A DNA stretch of 37,283 nt from Pseudomonadota bacterium (GCA_947459825.1 CANHFH010000012.1:1-37283); one strand, 5' to 3'; shown: positions 23,683 through 35,345, counted from the first letter of the stretch. Numbers and translations are program-made. Notes: generated by a model not told the origin, from the letters alone.

Positions 23683-24078
23683 TCAGGCCACGATGCACAG
23701 GACTTCGCCGCCCTGGCCGATGGCGCGCGCCTGCTTGTCGGTCATCACGCCCTTCGGCGTGGAGACGATGACCGTGCCCATGCCGCCGAGCACCTTCGGC
23801 AGCTCGTCCTTGCCGCGGTAGATGCGCAGACCGGGGCGCGACACGCGCTCCAGGCGGTCGATGACGGGACGCCCCTCGTAGTACTTGAGGGCGATGGTCA
23901 TGGTGCTCTTGCCGCCGTCGGCGGCGATGCGGAAGTCGGCGACATAGCCTTCGTCCTTCAGCACCTTGACGACGGCCTGCTTGAGGCGCGACGCACCGAC
24001 GCTCACCTCGGTCTTGCGGGCGAGCTGGGCGTTGCGGATGCGGGTCAGCAGGTCAGCGATGGGATCGGTCATGCTCAT
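23683..24078 (-). CDS. rpsH: 30S ribosomal protein S8
   Basis: Central-domain 16S rRNA-binding protein of 131 residues; in E. coli it is the translational repressor of the spc operon, acting at rplE. The conserved C-terminal signature is visible as [19 protein letters not shown] and the protein ends [12 protein letters not shown] 24078 has AGGAG eight bases upstream; the next ATG is two codons downstream. Confidence 0.99.
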   Translation of the reverse strand: MSMTDPIADLLTRIRNAQLARKTEVSVGASRLKQAVVKVLKDEGYVADFRIAADGGKSTMTIALKYYEGRPVIDRLERVSRPGLRIYRGKDELPKVLGGMGTVIVSTPKGVMTDKQARAIGQGGEVLCIVA

Positions 24079-24089
24079 GGCGCGGACTC

Positions 24090-24395
24090 CTACCAGCTCG
24101 CCTTGGACACGCCGGGCAGTTCGCCCCGGTTCACGGCCTCGCGGATCTTCACGCGCGAGAGTCCGAACTTGCGGTACACGCCGCGCGGCCGGCCGGTGAT
24201 GGCGCAGCGGCGACGGCCGCGGCTCGGGCTGGCATCACGCGGCAGCTTCTGCAGCGCGGCGACGGCGGCGGCGCGCTCGTCGCCCGAGGACTTCGGGCTG
24301 CGGATCGCCTCCTTCAGCGCGGCGCGCTTGGCGGCGTACTTCTTGGCGGTATCGGCGCGGCGCTTCTCGCGCTCGACCATGCTGGTCTTGGCCAT
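24090..24395 (-). CDS. rpsN: 30S ribosomal protein S14, zinc-free form
   Basis: Head protein of 101 residues, the long zinc-independent type: the C-terminal half has [20 protein letters not shown] without the CxxC pairs of the short zinc form. It lies 15 bases after rplE and 11 before rpsH. Confidence 0.99.
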   Translation of the reverse strand: MAKTSMVEREKRRADTAKKYAAKRAALKEAIRSPKSSGDERAAAVAALQKLPRDASPSRGRRRCAITGRPRGVYRKFGLSRVKIREAVNRGELPGVSKASW

Positions 24396-24410
24396 GTTCT
24401 CGTGTGCCCT

Positions 24411-24950
24411 TTACTTGCGGAACGGGAAGTTGAAGGCTTCGAGCAGAGCACGCCCCGCCTTGTCGTCCTTCGCCGTGGTGGTGATGGTGATGTCCATGCC
24501 CCGGAGCTGGTCGATCTGGTCGTACTGGATCTCGGGGAAGATGATCTGTTCCTTGACGCCCATGTTGTAGTTGCCCTGGCCGTCGAACGAGCGCGGCGAG
24601 ACGCCGCGGAAGTCGCGGATGCGGGGCATGGCGACCGAGATGAGGCGGTCGAGGAACTCGTACATGCGCGGGCCGCGCAGCGTGACCTTGCAGCCGATCG
24701 GCAGGTTCTCGCGCAGCTTGAACGACGCGATGGACTTGCGTGAGCGGCACATCACGGGCTTCTGGCCGGTGATCTTCGCGAGGTCGCCGGCGGCGGCCTC
24801 GACGATCTTCTTGTCGGCGACCGCCTCGCCCACGCCCATGTTGACCGTGATCTTGACGATCTTGGGGATCTGCATCGCGTTGGTGATGCCGAGCTCCGTG
24901 CGGAGCTTCGGGACGACCGTATCGCGGTAGAACTGCTGGAGCCTTGCCAT
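24411..24950 (-). CDS. rplE: 50S ribosomal protein L5
   Basis: 5S-rRNA-binding protein of 179 residues that contacts the P-site tRNA through bridge B1b. Conserved blocks are [35 protein letters not shown] and [21 protein letters not shown] use ATG 24950 ([11 protein letters not shown]), which gives the normal length; an upstream in-frame TTG at 24977 overlaps the rplX stop and would add nine residues. It follows rplX by 23 bases. Confidence 0.98.
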   Translation of the reverse strand: MARLQQFYRDTVVPKLRTELGITNAMQIPKIVKITVNMGVGEAVADKKIVEAAAGDLAKITGQKPVMCRSRKSIASFKLRENLPIGCKVTLRGPRMYEFLDRLISVAMPRIRDFRGVSPRSFDGQGNYNMGVKEQIIFPEIQYDQIDQLRGMDITITTTAKDDKAGRALLEAFNFPFRK

Positions 24951-24973
24951 GATGTTGCCCGTTGGATCGACGC

Positions 24974-25291
24974 TCAAGCGTCGATCACCTCTCCGTTGGA
25001 CTTGAAGTAGCGCACACGCTTGCCGTCCGCCAGCAGCTTCACGCCGACACGGTCGGCCTTCTGCGTGGCGGGGTTGAACAGCGCGACCTTGGACGCGTGC
25101 AGGGGGGCCTCCTTCTCGAGGATGCCACCCGGCTTGTTCTGCTGCGGGTTGCCGCGCGTATGGCGCTTCACCCGGTTGACGTTCTCGACGAGCACCTTGC
25201 CATCGTCGAGCACCGCGACCACGGCGCCCTTGCGGCCCTTGTCGCGGCCCGAGATGACGATGACGTTGTCGCCTTTGCGGATCTTGTTCAT
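24974..25291 (-). CDS. rplX: 50S ribosomal protein L24
   Basis: Early-assembly large-subunit protein of 105 residues with an N-terminal KOW motif ([17 protein letters not shown]). The middle segment [20 protein letters not shown] is typical. It lies 11 bases after rplN. Confidence 0.98.
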   Translation of the reverse strand: MNKIRKGDNVIVISGRDKGRKGAVVAVLDDGKVLVENVNRVKRHTRGNPQQNKPGGILEKEAPLHASKVALFNPATQKADRVGVKLLADGKRVRYFKSNGEVIDA

Positions 25292-25302
25292 GACGCAGTA
25301 CC

Positions 25303-25671
25303 TCAGAGCACTTCGGGCGCCAGCGAGATGATCTTCATGAACTGCGCGGTGCGCAGTTCACGGGTCACCGGCCCGAAGATGCGCGTGCCAATCGGCTCGA
25401 GCTTGTTGCTGAGCAGCACGGCCGCGTTGCCGTCGAACTTGATGAGCGAACCGTCGGCACGGCGCACGCCGCGACGGGTGCGCACGACGACCGCGTCGTA
25501 CACCTCGCCCTTCTTGACCTTGCCGCGCGGGATGGCGTCCCTGACGCTGACCTTGATGACATCGCCGACGGCGGCGTAGCGGCGGCGCGTGCCGCCCATC
25601 ACCTTGATGCACATCAGCGACTTGGCACCGCTGTTGTCCGCGGCCGCGAGGATGGACTGCAGCTGGATCAT
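25303..25671 (-). CDS. rplN: 50S ribosomal protein L14
   Basis: Intersubunit-bridge protein of 122 residues, starting [20 protein letters not shown] at ATG 25671, the family start; longer readings run back into rpsQ. The end [19 protein letters not shown] is standard. The ATG overlaps the rpsQ stop as ATGA, so there is no room for a separate spc leader here. Confidence 0.99.
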   Translation of the reverse strand: MIQLQSILAAADNSGAKSLMCIKVMGGTRRRYAAVGDVIKVSVRDAIPRGKVKKGEVYDAVVVRTRRGVRRADGSLIKFDGNAAVLLSNKLEPIGTRIFGPVTRELRTAQFMKIISLAPEVL

Positions 25672-25937
25672 GACGCGCGCTCCAGGACCGACACCAGGCG
25701 CCAGCTCTTGCGGCGCGACAGCGGACGGCACTCGGCGATGGTCACCGTGTCGCCGATGCGCGACTCGTTCGACTCGTCATGCGCCAGCAGCTTGGTGGTG
25801 CGGCGGATGAACTTGCCGTAGCGCGGATGCTTGACGAGACGCTCCACCTCGACGGCGATCGTCTTCTGCATCTTGTTGCTGACCACGCGACCGGTGAGGG
25901 TGCGCTGGGCCTTCTGGATTTCGTTGGTCTCGGTCAT
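25668..25937 (-). CDS. rpsQ: 30S ribosomal protein S17
   Basis: Primary 16S-binding OB-fold protein of 89 residues: [20 protein letters not shown] and the C-terminal signature [20 protein letters not shown]. It lies three bases after rpmC and overlaps rplN by four. Confidence 0.99.
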   Translation of the reverse strand: MTETNEIQKAQRTLTGRVVSNKMQKTIAVEVERLVKHPRYGKFIRRTTKLLAHDESNESRIGDTVTIAECRPLSRRKSWRLVSVLERAS

Positions 25938-25940
25938 GTG

Positions 25941-26144
25941 TTACTTCCCCGCGTCCTTCGCGGCCTTCTCGGCGAGCACCGTCTTCAGGCGCGCGATGTC
26001 CTTGCGCACACGGCCGAAGTCGTGCGGCTTGACGGCCTGGCCGGTGGCCCGCTGCATGCGCAGCGAGAACTGCTCGCGGCGCAGTTTCAGGAGGTCCTCG
26101 TTGAGATCACGCGCGACCTTGCCGCGCAGTTCCTTGGCGTCCAT
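25941..26144 (-). CDS. rpmC: 50S ribosomal protein L29
   Basis: Exit-tunnel protein of 67 residues that helps dock trigger factor and SRP. It is a two-helix protein: MDAKELRGKVARDLNEDLL then QATGQAVKPHDFGRVRKDIA-type family sequence. A single base separates its ATG from the rplP stop. Confidence 0.98.
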   Translation of the reverse strand: MDAKELRGKVARDLNEDLLKLRREQFSLRMQRATGQAVKPHDFGRVRKDIARLKTVLAEKAAKDAGK

Positions 26145-26145
26145 T

Positions 26146-26559
26146 TCAGCGTACCTGCCGCTTCACGAAGGAGGTGGTGACCGAGAGCTTGGCGCCGGCC
26201 AGCCGGAACGCCTCGCGCGCGGTCTTCTCGTCGACCCCCTCCATCTCGAAGAGGACCTTGCCGGGCTTCACCTTGGCGATCCAGTACTCCACGTTGCCCT
26301 TGCCCGCGCCCATGCGGACCTCGAGGGGCTTCTTGGAGACGGGCACGTCCGGGAAGACGCGGATCCAGATCTGGCCGCCGCGCTTCACGGCGCGGGCCAT
26401 GGCACGGCGCGCAGCCTCGATCTCGCGGGCGGTCATGCGCGCGCGCTCGGTGGCCTTGAGGCCGAAATCGCCGAACGCGACGGTGTTGCCGCGCTGCGCG
26501 AGTCCGGCGTTGTCGCCCTTGAACTGCTTGCGGTACTTGGTGCGCTTGGGTTGCATCAT
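26146..26559 (-). CDS. rplP: 50S ribosomal protein L16
   Basis: Late-assembly protein of 137 residues near the A site and peptidyl-transferase centre. The start [15 protein letters not shown] lines up with the family start MLQPKRTK. The block [19 protein letters not shown] contains the arginine hydroxylated in E. coli L16, and [12 protein letters not shown] follows. It lies 14 bases after rpsC. Confidence 0.99.
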   Translation of the reverse strand: MMQPKRTKYRKQFKGDNAGLAQRGNTVAFGDFGLKATERARMTAREIEAARRAMARAVKRGGQIWIRVFPDVPVSKKPLEVRMGAGKGNVEYWIAKVKPGKVLFEMEGVDEKTAREAFRLAGAKLSVTTSFVKRQVR

Positions 26560-26573
26560 GGCTGCAATGCTCC

Positions 26574-27305
26574 TCAGACCGCCGGCGCCGCAGCGGCGGC
26601 GGACGGTGCGGCGGCGGCATCGGCCGCGGCGGCCTCGGCCTCCGGGGCGGCCTTGGACAGGTCTTCCTTCTCGAAGACCTCGCCCTTGAAGATCCAGACC
26701 TTGACGCCGATCACGCCGTAGGTGGTGCGCGCCTCGCCGAAGCCGTAGTCGATGTCGGCGCGGAAGGTGTGCAGCGGGATGCGGCCCTCGCGCGACCACT
26801 CGGTGCGCGCGATCTCGGCGCCGTTCAGGCGGCCCGACAGGCGCACCTTGATGCCGAGCGCGCCGCTGCGCATGGTGCTCATCACGGCGCGCTTCATGGC
26901 GCGGCGGAACATCACGCGCTTCTCGATCTGCTGCGCGATGCCGTCGGCGACGAGCTGCGCGTCGAGCTCCGGCTTGCGGATCTCGGCGATGTTGATGCGG
27001 ATGTCGGCGACCGGACGGCCGAGCATCTTCGCCGTGTCCTGGCGCAGCTTGTCGATGTCCTCGCCCTTCTTGCCGATGACGATGCCGGGACGCGCCGTCT
27101 GGATGGTGATGTTCACCTTGTTGGCGGCGCGCTCGATGTTGATGCGCGAGACGCTGGCCTCGGCGAGCTTCTTGCGCAGGAACTCACGCACCCGGAAGTC
27201 GGTGTGCACGAGCGCCGGGAACTGCTTCTTGCCGGCGTACCACTTCGAGGACCACTCGCGGGTGATGCCGAGGCGGATGCCGATCGGATTGACTTTCTGG
27301 CCCAT
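26574..27305 (-). CDS. rpsC: 30S ribosomal protein S3
   Basis: mRNA-entry protein of 243 residues with an N-terminal KH domain (about 40-110; [15 protein letters not shown] is the GxxG loop) and a C-terminal domain ending near 215 ([15 protein letters not shown]). The last 25-30 residues form an Ala-rich tail ([20 protein letters not shown]) that is unlike the E. coli tail. It lies three bases after rplV. Confidence 0.99.
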   Translation of the reverse strand: MGQKVNPIGIRLGITREWSSKWYAGKKQFPALVHTDFRVREFLRKKLAEASVSRINIERAANKVNITIQTARPGIVIGKKGEDIDKLRQDTAKMLGRPVADIRINIAEIRKPELDAQLVADGIAQQIEKRVMFRRAMKRAVMSTMRSGALGIKVRLSGRLNGAEIARTEWSREGRIPLHTFRADIDYGFGEARTTYGVIGVKVWIFKGEVFEKEDLSKAAPEAEAAAADAAAAPSAAAAAPAV

Positions 27306-27308
27306 GGA

Positions 27309-27650
27309 TCAGTCCTTCCTGCCGTCGCTGACCACGACGGTGATGTGGCTGTTGCGCTTGACGATGCGGGCACCGCGGCCCTTGGCGCGGGAGCTGGCGC
27401 GCTTCAGCACCGGGGCGGTGTCGACCATGATGCGGTGCACCTTGAGCTCGTCCACATCGGCGCCCTGGTTGTTCTCGGCGTTGGCGACGGCCGACTCGAG
27501 GACCTTGAGGACGATCTCGGCGCCCTTCTTCGGCATGAAGCGCAGCGTCGCGAGCGCGTTGCCCACGGGCTTGCCGCGCACCACATCGGCGACGAGGCGG
27601 CACTTCTGCGGCGAGATGCGCGCGTGCTTGAGTTTTGCGATGGCTTCCAT
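27309..27650 (-). CDS. rplV: 50S ribosomal protein L22
   Basis: Exit-tunnel protein of 113 residues; its extended beta-hairpin (about 80-100, [20 protein letters not shown]) lines the tunnel constriction and is where macrolide-resistance changes occur; the hairpin looks intact. It lies 13 bases after rpsS. Confidence 0.99.
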   Translation of the reverse strand: MEAIAKLKHARISPQKCRLVADVVRGKPVGNALATLRFMPKKGAEIVLKVLESAVANAENNQGADVDELKVHRIMVDTAPVLKRASSRAKGRGARIVKRNSHITVVVSDGRKD

Positions 27651-27663
27651 GTTTACCCCGGGC

Positions 27664-27939
27664 TCAGGCCGAGACTTTCTTGTCGCCGGAGTGCGACTTG
27701 AAGGTGCGGGTGGGCGCGAACTCGCCGAGCTTGTGGCCGACCATGTTCTCGGTCACGAGCACGGGGAGGTGCTGCTTGCCGTTGTGGACGGCGATGGTGA
27801 GACCGACCATCTCCGGCAGCACCATCGAGCGGCGCGACCAGGTCTTGATCGGCTTGCGATCGTTCTTGGCGGTCGCGACCTGCACCTTCTTTGCGAGGTG
27901 GAGGTCGACGAACGGACCTTTCTTGAGTGAGCGAGGCAC
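27664..27939 (-). CDS. rpsS: 30S ribosomal protein S19
   Basis: Head protein of 91 residues. Its start is GTG at 27939, giving [19 protein letters not shown], with AGGAG six bases upstream; no ATG lies at the family start. The C-terminal region has [16 protein letters not shown]. It follows rplB after 26 bases. Confidence 0.98.
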   Translation of the reverse strand: MPRSLKKGPFVDLHLAKKVQVATAKNDRKPIKTWSRRSMVLPEMVGLTIAVHNGKQHLPVLVTENMVGHKLGEFAPTRTFKSHSGDKKVSA

Positions 27940-27965
27940 TGTTGGCTCCTGCGTTCCGAGGCCGC

Positions 27966-28802
27966 TCAGCGGACCTTGTTCTGGCGACGCTGCACGATCA
28001 TGTGGGTCGTGCGCTTGTTGGTGCGGGTCTTCTTGCCCTTGGTGTTCCAGCCCCACGGCGAAACGGGATGCGGGTTGCCCTGGCCGGACTTGCCCTCACC
28101 ACCGCCGTGCGGGTGGTCGACCGGGTTCATGGCGAGGCCACGCACCGTCGGACGGATGCCGAGCCAACGCTTCGCACCGGCCTTGCCGTAGCTGCGGAGG
28201 TTGTGCTCGTCGTTGCTCATCTCGCCGATCGTGGCGCGGCAGTCGATGTGCACCTTGCGGGTCTCGCCCGACTTCAGGCGGATGTAGGCGTAGATGCCCT
28301 CACGCGCGGTGAACTGCACCGAGCCGCCGGCGCTGCGCGCGAGCTGGCCGCCCTTGCCGGGCTTGAGCTCCACGTTGTGCACCGTGCTGCCGACCGGGAT
28401 GTGGCGCAGCTGCATGGCGTTGCCGGCCTTGATCGGGGCGTCCGCGCCCGAGCGGATCTCGTCGCCCGGCACCACGCCCTTCGGCGCGAGGATGTAGCGG
28501 CGCTCGCCGTCGGCGTACTTGATGAGCGCGATGTGGCCGGTGCGGTTCGGGTCGTGCTCGATGCGCTCGACCACGCCCTTCACGCCGTCCTTGTCGCGCT
28601 TCAGGTCGATGATGCGGTACTTCTGGCGCGAGCCGCCGCCCTTGTGGCGCGTCGTGATGCGGCCGTAGGCGTTGCGGCCGCCGGTCTTCGACTGGCGCGC
28701 GGTCAACGGCTCATGCGGGCCGCCCTTCCAGAGGTGCGACTTGTCGATCTTGACGACGAACCGGGTGCCCGGCGACGTCGGCTTCATCTTGACGAGTGCC
28801 AT
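27966..28802 (-). CDS. rplB: 50S ribosomal protein L2
   Basis: Universally conserved protein of 278 residues needed for subunit joining and peptidyl transfer. The C-terminal [14 protein letters not shown] loop carries the conserved histidine near the catalytic centre. The start [15 protein letters not shown] at ATG 28802 overlaps the rplW stop by one base (TGATG). Confidence 0.99.
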   Translation of the reverse strand: MALVKMKPTSPGTRFVVKIDKSHLWKGGPHEPLTARQSKTGGRNAYGRITTRHKGGGSRQKYRIIDLKRDKDGVKGVVERIEHDPNRTGHIALIKYADGERRYILAPKGVVPGDEIRSGADAPIKAGNAMQLRHIPVGSTVHNVELKPGKGGQLARSAGGSVQFTAREGIYAYIRLKSGETRKVHIDCRATIGEMSNDEHNLRSYGKAGAKRWLGIRPTVRGLAMNPVDHPHGGGEGKSGQGNPHPVSPWGWNTKGKKTRTNKRTTHMIVQRRQNKVR

Positions 28803-29122
28803 CAGCCCTTCCTCGATTCGTAGTCGATGGTCTGGCCCGGCGCGAGGCGCACATAGGCCTTCTTCCAATCCTGCGTGCGGCCCGGCGTCTTGCCGAAGCG
28901 GCGCGTCTTGCCGCTCTCGTTCACGACGTTCACGGCCGCGACCTTCACCTCGAACATGAGCTCGACGGCGGCCTTGATGTCAGGCTTGCTGGCGTCGCGG
29001 CGCACGCGGAAGGCGTACTGGTTGGCGTTCTGCATGGCGAGCGCGGTCTTCTCGGTGACGTGCGGCGCGAGCAGCACGCCCATCAGGCGCTCGGGGCTGA
29101 GAGTGGAGACGACGGCGCTCAT
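28802..29122 (-). CDS. rplW: 50S ribosomal protein L23
   Basis: Exit-site protein of 106 residues, the docking point for trigger factor and SRP. Conserved blocks are [20 protein letters not shown] and [20 protein letters not shown]. It overlaps rplD by four bases (ATGA) and rplB by one. Confidence 0.98.
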   Translation of the reverse strand: MSAVVSTLSPERLMGVLLAPHVTEKTALAMQNANQYAFRVRRDASKPDIKAAVELMFEVKVAAVNVVNESGKTRRFGKTPGRTQDWKKAYVRLAPGQTIDYESRKG

Positions 29123-29724
29123 TGCAGGCGCTCCTCGATGAGTTTCACGGCGCCGACGGTCATCAGCACCTTGTCGTAGCTGACGAGCGCGAGCGGGTTC
29201 AGCGCGGTCACCGGCAGCACGCCGACGAGCGGCAGGTTGCGGGCGGCGAGGAACAGCTTCTCGTCGATGGCCTCGACCACGATCAGCACCTTGTCGAGCG
29301 ACATGGACTTGAGGCGGGCCGCGAGCAGGCGGGTCTTCGGGGCCTCGAGCTCGAGGCCGTCGGTGACGACCAGGCGGTCCTGACGCACGAGCTCGGAGAG
29401 CATCGAGCGCAGCGCGCCGCGGTACATCTTGCGGTTGACCTTCTGCTCGAAGCTGCGCGGCTTGGCGGCGAACGCGCGACCGCCGCCGACCCAGATCGGG
29501 CTGCGGCTGGAACCGGCGCGCGCCTGGCCCGTGCCCTTCTGGCTGTGGGGCTTCTTGCCGCCGCCACGCACCTCGGCCTTGGTCAGCTGGGCCTTGGTGC
29601 CCGAGCGGCCGGCGTTGCGGTACGCGGTGACGACCTGGTGCACCAGCGCTTCGTTGTACTCGTGTCCGAAGGTGGCTTCGGAGACCTGCAGCTCGTTCGA
29701 GCCGCCTGCGATCTTGATCTTCAT
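29119..29724 (-). CDS. rplD: 50S ribosomal protein L4
   Basis: Exit-tunnel protein of 201 residues; in E. coli it also represses its own operon by attenuation and translational block at the S10 leader. The tunnel loop is at about 44-95 ([20 protein letters not shown]). The start at ATG 29724 ([16 protein letters not shown]) is the family start. It lies 17 bases after rplC, whose unusual leader is a natural place to look for L4 control. Confidence 0.99.
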   Translation of the reverse strand: MKIKIAGGSNELQVSEATFGHEYNEALVHQVVTAYRNAGRSGTKAQLTKAEVRGGGKKPHSQKGTGQARAGSSRSPIWVGGGRAFAAKPRSFEQKVNRKMYRGALRSMLSELVRQDRLVVTDGLELEAPKTRLLAARLKSMSLDKVLIVVEAIDEKLFLAARNLPLVGVLPVTALNPLALVSYDKVLMTVGAVKLIEERLQ

Positions 29725-29741
29725 GACCTGTGCGCTCCCGG

Positions 29742-30446
29742 TCACTTCTTGGGCTTCGCCGTAGCGGCGGCCTTGGTCGGGACGATCTTCTTGCGCTGCG
29801 CGAGCCGCGCGGCCTTCACCGACGGACGGACGACGACCTGGCCGCCCTCGGAACCCGGCACCGCGCCGCGGATCAGCAGCAGGTTGCGCTCGGCGTCGAC
29901 CTCGACGACCTTGAGGTTCTCGGTGGTGCGACGCGCGACGCCCATGTGGCCCGACATGCGCTTGCCCTGGAACACGCGGCCCGGCGTCTGGCGCTGGCCG
30001 ATCGAGCCCGGGGTGCGGTGCGACACCGACACACCGTGGGAGGCGTTGTGGCCAGCGAAGTTGTGGCGCTTCATGGTGCCGGCGAAGCCCTTGCCGATGG
30101 TGGTGCCGGTGACATCGACCACCTGACCGACCTTGAAGTGGTCCGCCTTGATCTCGGCACCGACGGCGAGCTCCTCGCCCTCCTTGCCGACCACCCGGAA
30201 CTCGAGCAGCGCCTTGCCCGGCGCGGAGCCGGCCTTGGCGTAATGGCCCGCGAGGGCCTTCGAGACGAGCTGCGGACGGCGGGAGCCGTAGGTGACCTGC
30301 ACCGCGCGGTAGCCGTCCTTTTCGGCGGTCTTGACCTGCGTGACGCGGTTCGGAAGGACCTCGATGACGGTCACAGGGACGGATTCTCCCGCCTCGGTGA
30401 ACACCCGGGTCATGCCGCACTTGCGGCCGACGAGACCGATTGCCAT
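29742..30446 (-). CDS. rplC: 50S ribosomal protein L3
   Basis: Early-assembly protein of 234 residues reaching the peptidyl-transferase centre. The block [20 protein letters not shown] contains the glutamine methylated in E. coli L3. The start at ATG 30446 has GAGAGGAAC directly upstream. C-terminal Lys/Ala tail ([10 protein letters not shown]) is lineage-specific. It is separated from rpsJ by 319 bases, far more than the short spacer usual in this operon, and appears to be the first gene of its own transcript. Confidence 0.99.
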   Translation of the reverse strand: MAIGLVGRKCGMTRVFTEAGESVPVTVIEVLPNRVTQVKTAEKDGYRAVQVTYGSRRPQLVSKALAGHYAKAGSAPGKALLEFRVVGKEGEELAVGAEIKADHFKVGQVVDVTGTTIGKGFAGTMKRHNFAGHNASHGVSVSHRTPGSIGQRQTPGRVFQGKRMSGHMGVARRTTENLKVVEVDAERNLLLIRGAVPGSEGGQVVVRPSVKAARLAQRKKIVPTKAAATAKPKK

Positions 30447-30694
30447 GTTCCTCTCACTCCTGCGCCTGCTGCGATTGGCAGACACAACAAAAACCTACCC
30501 CGGACACCCGGGGACGCTCCCCGGCAAGCCGGGGACCTGAGGACGACGACTGAAGAAGCCGCGGCGGGGCCCGCCACGGACTGCCTCGAGTGGTCTTGGC
30601 GGCCTCGCCGTTAAGGCCGACCGCCAACCTCGCCCGATAACCGCCGAATCCGGCGGCCCTCCCCGGAAAATGCCCGGGGTCAAAAAGGGCGCGC

Positions 30695-30723
30695 AGTGTA
30701 ATCGCCACCGCCGCCCGATGCAA
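30695..30723 (-). promoter_or_regulatory. Sigma-70 promoter for rplC
   Basis: TTGCAT (30723-30718) and TACACT (30700-30695) on the minus strand with an exact 17-base spacer. Four of six bases match consensus in each hexamer. Start expected near 30688. Confidence 0.65.
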
Positions 30724-30730
30724 GCGGCAT

Positions 30731-30756
30731 GGCCGGGCGGCGCTGGCCGCCCGGCC
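30731..30756 (-). terminator. Hairpin after rpsJ
   Basis: Perfect 11-bp GC-rich stem with four-base loop (30731-30741 with 30746-30756), beginning ten bases past the rpsJ stop codon. No T-run follows. It may end or slow the str-rpsJ transcript just before the rplC promoter, or protect its 3' end. Confidence 0.5.
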
Positions 30757-30765
30757 GACGCCTGG

Positions 30766-31077
30766 TCAGTTCAGCTTGATCTGGACATCCACGCCCGCCG
30801 GCAGCTCGAGACGCATCAGCGCGTCCACGGTCTTGTCGGTGGGGTTCAGGATGTCCATCAGCCGCTTGTGGGTACGCAGCTCGAACTGGTCGCGCGCGTC
30901 CTTGTCGCCGTGCGGGCTGACGAGCAGCGTGTAGCGCTCCATCTTGGTCGGCAGCGGCACCGGCCCCTTGACCGTGGCGCCGGTGCGCTTCGCCGTCTCG
31001 ACGATCTCGCGCGCCGAGTTGTCGATCAGGCGATGGTCGAACGCCTTCAGCCTGATGCGGATGTTCTGGTTGGCCAT
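30766..31077 (-). CDS. rpsJ: 30S ribosomal protein S10
   Basis: Protein of 103 residues of the small-subunit head, also a partner (NusE) in NusB antitermination complexes. Typical blocks are [20 protein letters not shown] and the loop [19 protein letters not shown]. It follows tuf after only 24 bases and is cut off from rplC by 319 bases, so here it belongs to the str transcript rather than heading the S10 operon. Confidence 0.99.
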   Translation of the reverse strand: MANQNIRIRLKAFDHRLIDNSAREIVETAKRTGATVKGPVPLPTKMERYTLLVSPHGDKDARDQFELRTHKRLMDILNPTDKTVDALMRLELPAGVDVQIKLN

Positions 31078-31101
31078 TTTCTTTGTGCCTTTGGGTACGG
31101 A

Positions 31102-32292
<1,191 letters not shown>

Positions 32293-32325
32293 GGCGGCTC
32301 TCCTGCAGAAGGGATTGGATACGGG

Positions 32326-34413
32326 TTATTGACGGATGATGGAAGCCGCGACGTTCGGCGGGACTTCCGCGTACTTCTCGAACTCCATCGTGAAAGTGGC
32401 GCGACCCTGGCTCATCGAGCGCACGCTGGTCGCGTAGCCGAACATCTCGGACAGCGGCACCTCGGCGAGGATCGACTTGCCCGCGGGCGAGTCGTCCATG
32501 CCGGTGATCTGGCCGCGACGGCGGTTGAGGTCGCCGATGACATCGCCCGAATAGTCCTCGGGGGTGACGACCTCGACCTTCATGATCGGCTCGAGGATCA
32601 CCGGCTTCGCGTTGCGGAAGCCTTCCTTGAAGCCCATGGAGCCCGCGATCTTGAAGGCCATCTCGTTCGAATCGACATCGTGGTACGAGCCGTCGAAGGC
32701 CGTGACCTTGACGTCGACCACGGGGTAGCCCGCGACCACGCCGGTGTCGACCGCTTCCTTGACGCCCTTGTCGACCGCCGGGATGAACTCGCGAGGCACA
32801 GCGCCGCCGACGATCGCATTGACGAACTCGTAGCCCTTGCCGGGCGCGTTCGGCTCGAGCTTGAGCCAGATATGGCCGTACTGACCACGGCCGCCCGACT
32901 GGCGCACGAACTTGCCCTCGGACTCGACCGTGCCGCGCAGCGTCTCGCGGTACGCGACCTGCGGCTTGCCGACATTGGCCTCGACCTTGAACTCGCGCTT
33001 CATGCGGTCGACGATGATCTCGAGGTGCAGCTCGCCCATGCCGGAGATGATGGTCTGGCCCGACTCCTGGTCCGTGTGGACGCGGAACGAGGGGTCTTCC
33101 TTGGCGAGGCGCTGCAGCGCGAGGCCCATCTTCTCCTGGTCGACCTTGGTCTTGGGCTCCACGGCGACCGAGATGACGGGGTTCGGGAACACCATCTTCT
33201 CGAGCGTGATGATCTTCGACTCGGCGCACAGCGTGTCGCCGGTGGTGACATCCTTGAGGCCGACGGCCGCGGCGATGTCGCCGGCGCGGACCTCCTTGAT
33301 CTCGGTGCGGTCCGAGGCGTGCATCTGCAGCAGGCGGCCGATGCGCTCGTTGCGCGACTTGGTCGGCACATACACCGAATCGCCCGAGTTGAGCACGCCC
33401 GAGTAGACGCGGAAGAAGGTGAGGTTGCCGACGAAGGGGTCGTTCAGGATCTTGAACGCGAGCGCCGCGAACGGCGCATCGTCGCTGCTCGGGCGCGTGG
33501 CCGGAGCGCCCGACTCGTCCATGCCCTTCACCGGCGGCATCTCGATGGGCGAGGGCATGTAATCGATGACGGCGTCGAGCAGCGCCTGCACGCCCTTGTT
33601 CTTGAACGCCGAGCCGCACATGCACAGCACGATGTCGTTGCGCAGCGCGCGCTCGCGCAGGCCGCGCTTGATCTCGTCCATCGAGAGCTCCTCGCCCCCG
33701 AGGTACTTGTCCATCAGCGTCTCGTTGGCCTCGGCCGCGGCCTCGACCAGCTGCGTGCGGAAGCGCTGCGCGTCCTCGAGCAGGTCCGCGGGGATGTCGC
33801 GGTACTCGAAGTTCATGCCCTGCGTCCCCATGTCCCAGTAGATGGACTTCATGTGGAGCAGGTCGACCACGCCCTCGAAATCGTCCTCGGCGCCGATCGG
33901 CAGCTGGATGGGGACCGGGTTGCCGCGCAGCCGGGTCTTGATCTGCTCGATGCAGCGCAGGAAGTTGGCGCCGGCGCGGTCCATCTTGTTGACGAACGCG
34001 ATGCGCGGCACGCCGTAGCGGTTCATCTGCCGCCACACCGTCTCGGACTGCGGCTGCACGCCCGACACCGCGCAGAAGAGCGCGACCGCCGAGTCGAGCA
34101 CGCGCAGCGAACGCTCCACCTCGATGGTGAAGTCGACATGCCCCGGCGTGTCGATGATGTTGATGCGGTGCTCGGGGAAGGTCTTGTCCATCCCCTTCCA
34201 GAAGCAGGTGGTGGCCGCGGAGGTGATGGTGATGCCCCGCTCCTGCTCCTGCTCCATGTAGTCCATCACGGCCGCGCCGTCGTGGACCTCGCCGATCTTG
34301 TGCGAGACGCCCGTGTAGAAAAGGATGCGCTCGGTGGTCGTGGTCTTGCCCGCATCGATGTGCGCGGAGATACCGATGTTCCGGTAGCGCTCGATGGGGG
34401 TGACGCGAGGCAT
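32326..34413 (-). CDS. fusA: Elongation factor G
   Basis: Translocation GTPase of 695 residues that also works with RRF in ribosome recycling. The G-domain motifs are [16 protein letters not shown] and NKMDRAG; domain IV contains the [15 protein letters not shown] region. The end SIIRQ is close to the usual length. It lies 65 bases after rpsG, the widest gap inside the str segment, with no promoter recognised in it. Confidence 0.99.
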   Translation of the reverse strand: MPRVTPIERYRNIGISAHIDAGKTTTTERILFYTGVSHKIGEVHDGAAVMDYMEQEQERGITITSAATTCFWKGMDKTFPEHRINIIDTPGHVDFTIEVERSLRVLDSAVALFCAVSGVQPQSETVWRQMNRYGVPRIAFVNKMDRAGANFLRCIEQIKTRLRGNPVPIQLPIGAEDDFEGVVDLLHMKSIYWDMGTQGMNFEYRDIPADLLEDAQRFRTQLVEAAAEANETLMDKYLGGEELSMDEIKRGLRERALRNDIVLCMCGSAFKNKGVQALLDAVIDYMPSPIEMPPVKGMDESGAPATRPSSDDAPFAALAFKILNDPFVGNLTFFRVYSGVLNSGDSVYVPTKSRNERIGRLLQMHASDRTEIKEVRAGDIAAAVGLKDVTTGDTLCAESKIITLEKMVFPNPVISVAVEPKTKVDQEKMGLALQRLAKEDPSFRVHTDQESGQTIISGMGELHLEIIVDRMKREFKVEANVGKPQVAYRETLRGTVESEGKFVRQSGGRGQYGHIWLKLEPNAPGKGYEFVNAIVGGAVPREFIPAVDKGVKEAVDTGVVAGYPVVDVKVTAFDGSYHDVDSNEMAFKIAGSMGFKEGFRNAKPVILEPIMKVEVVTPEDYSGDVIGDLNRRRGQITGMDDSPAGKSILAEVPLSEMFGYATSVRSMSQGRATFTMEFEKYAEVPPNVAASIIRQ

Positions 34414-34478
34414 GGGCGGGGGCCGGGTTTACGGGTGGATGCGGACGGCGGCGGACGGACGGACCGGCGCGCTGACGC

Positions 34479-34970
<492 letters not shown>

Positions 34971-35345
34971 TTATTTCTTGGGACGCTTGGCGCCGTACTT
35001 GGAACGGCTCTGCTTGCGGTCGTTGACGCCCGCACAATCGAGGGTGCCGCGCACCGTGTGGTAGCGCACGCCCGGGAGGTCCTTGACGCGGCCGCCGCGG
35101 ATCAGCACCACCGAGTGCTCCTGCAGGTTGTGGCCTTCGCCGCCGATGTACGAGGTGACCTCGTAACCGTTGACGAGGCGCACGCGGCAGACCTTGCGCA
35201 GCGCGGAATTGGGCTTCTTGGGCGTCGTGGTGTAGACGCGGGTGCACACGCCACGCTTCTGCGGGGCGGCGCCGAGGGCGGGCACCTTCGTCTTCTCGGT
35301 GCGCGTGCGGCGCGGGGCGCGAATCAGCTGACCTGTGGTGGCCAT
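34971..35345 (-). CDS. rpsL: 30S ribosomal protein S12
   Basis: Decoding-centre protein of 124 residues. The streptomycin-related lysines are wild type: Lys43 within [11 protein letters not shown] and Lys88 within [10 protein letters not shown]. The start at ATG 35345 ([18 protein letters not shown]) has GGAG upstream; longer readings enter the leader. It is the first gene of the whole ribosomal block. Confidence 0.99.
   Translation of the reverse strand: MATTGQLIRAPRRTRTEKTKVPALGAAPQKRGVCTRVYTTTPKKPNSALRKVCRVRLVNGYEVTSYIGGEGHNLQEHSVVLIRGGRVKDLPGVRYHTVRGTLDCAGVNDRKQSRSKYGAKRPKK

Larger units (their letters stand above)
30447..30765 (-). promoter_or_regulatory. rplC leader region: promoter, stacked hairpins, possible attenuator
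   Basis: On the minus strand the order is: an 11-bp perfect hairpin after rpsJ (30756-30731), a sigma-70 promoter (TTGCAT 30723-30718, 17 bases, TACACT 30700-30695), then about 240 bases of leader. The leader has a hairpin CCCCGG-N7-CCGGGG at 30679-30661, CCGCCG-GATT-CGGCGG at 30656-30641, an imperfect one at 30625-30598, and two adjacent ones with CCCCGG/CCGGGG arms at 30535-30518 and 30513-30498. The last is followed by TAGG and T5 (30493-30489), about 40 bases before the rplC ATG. The arrangement resembles an attenuator; that reading is inference. Confidence 0.62.

Noticed and set aside
30495-30683. Possible 62-codon leader peptide in the rplC leader, from a TTG near the RNA start to a TAG beside the last hairpin
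   Set aside because: The stop position is suggestive, but there is no room for a ribosome-binding site, the start is TTG, and Arg/Pro/Gly-rich frames of this size arise by chance here.
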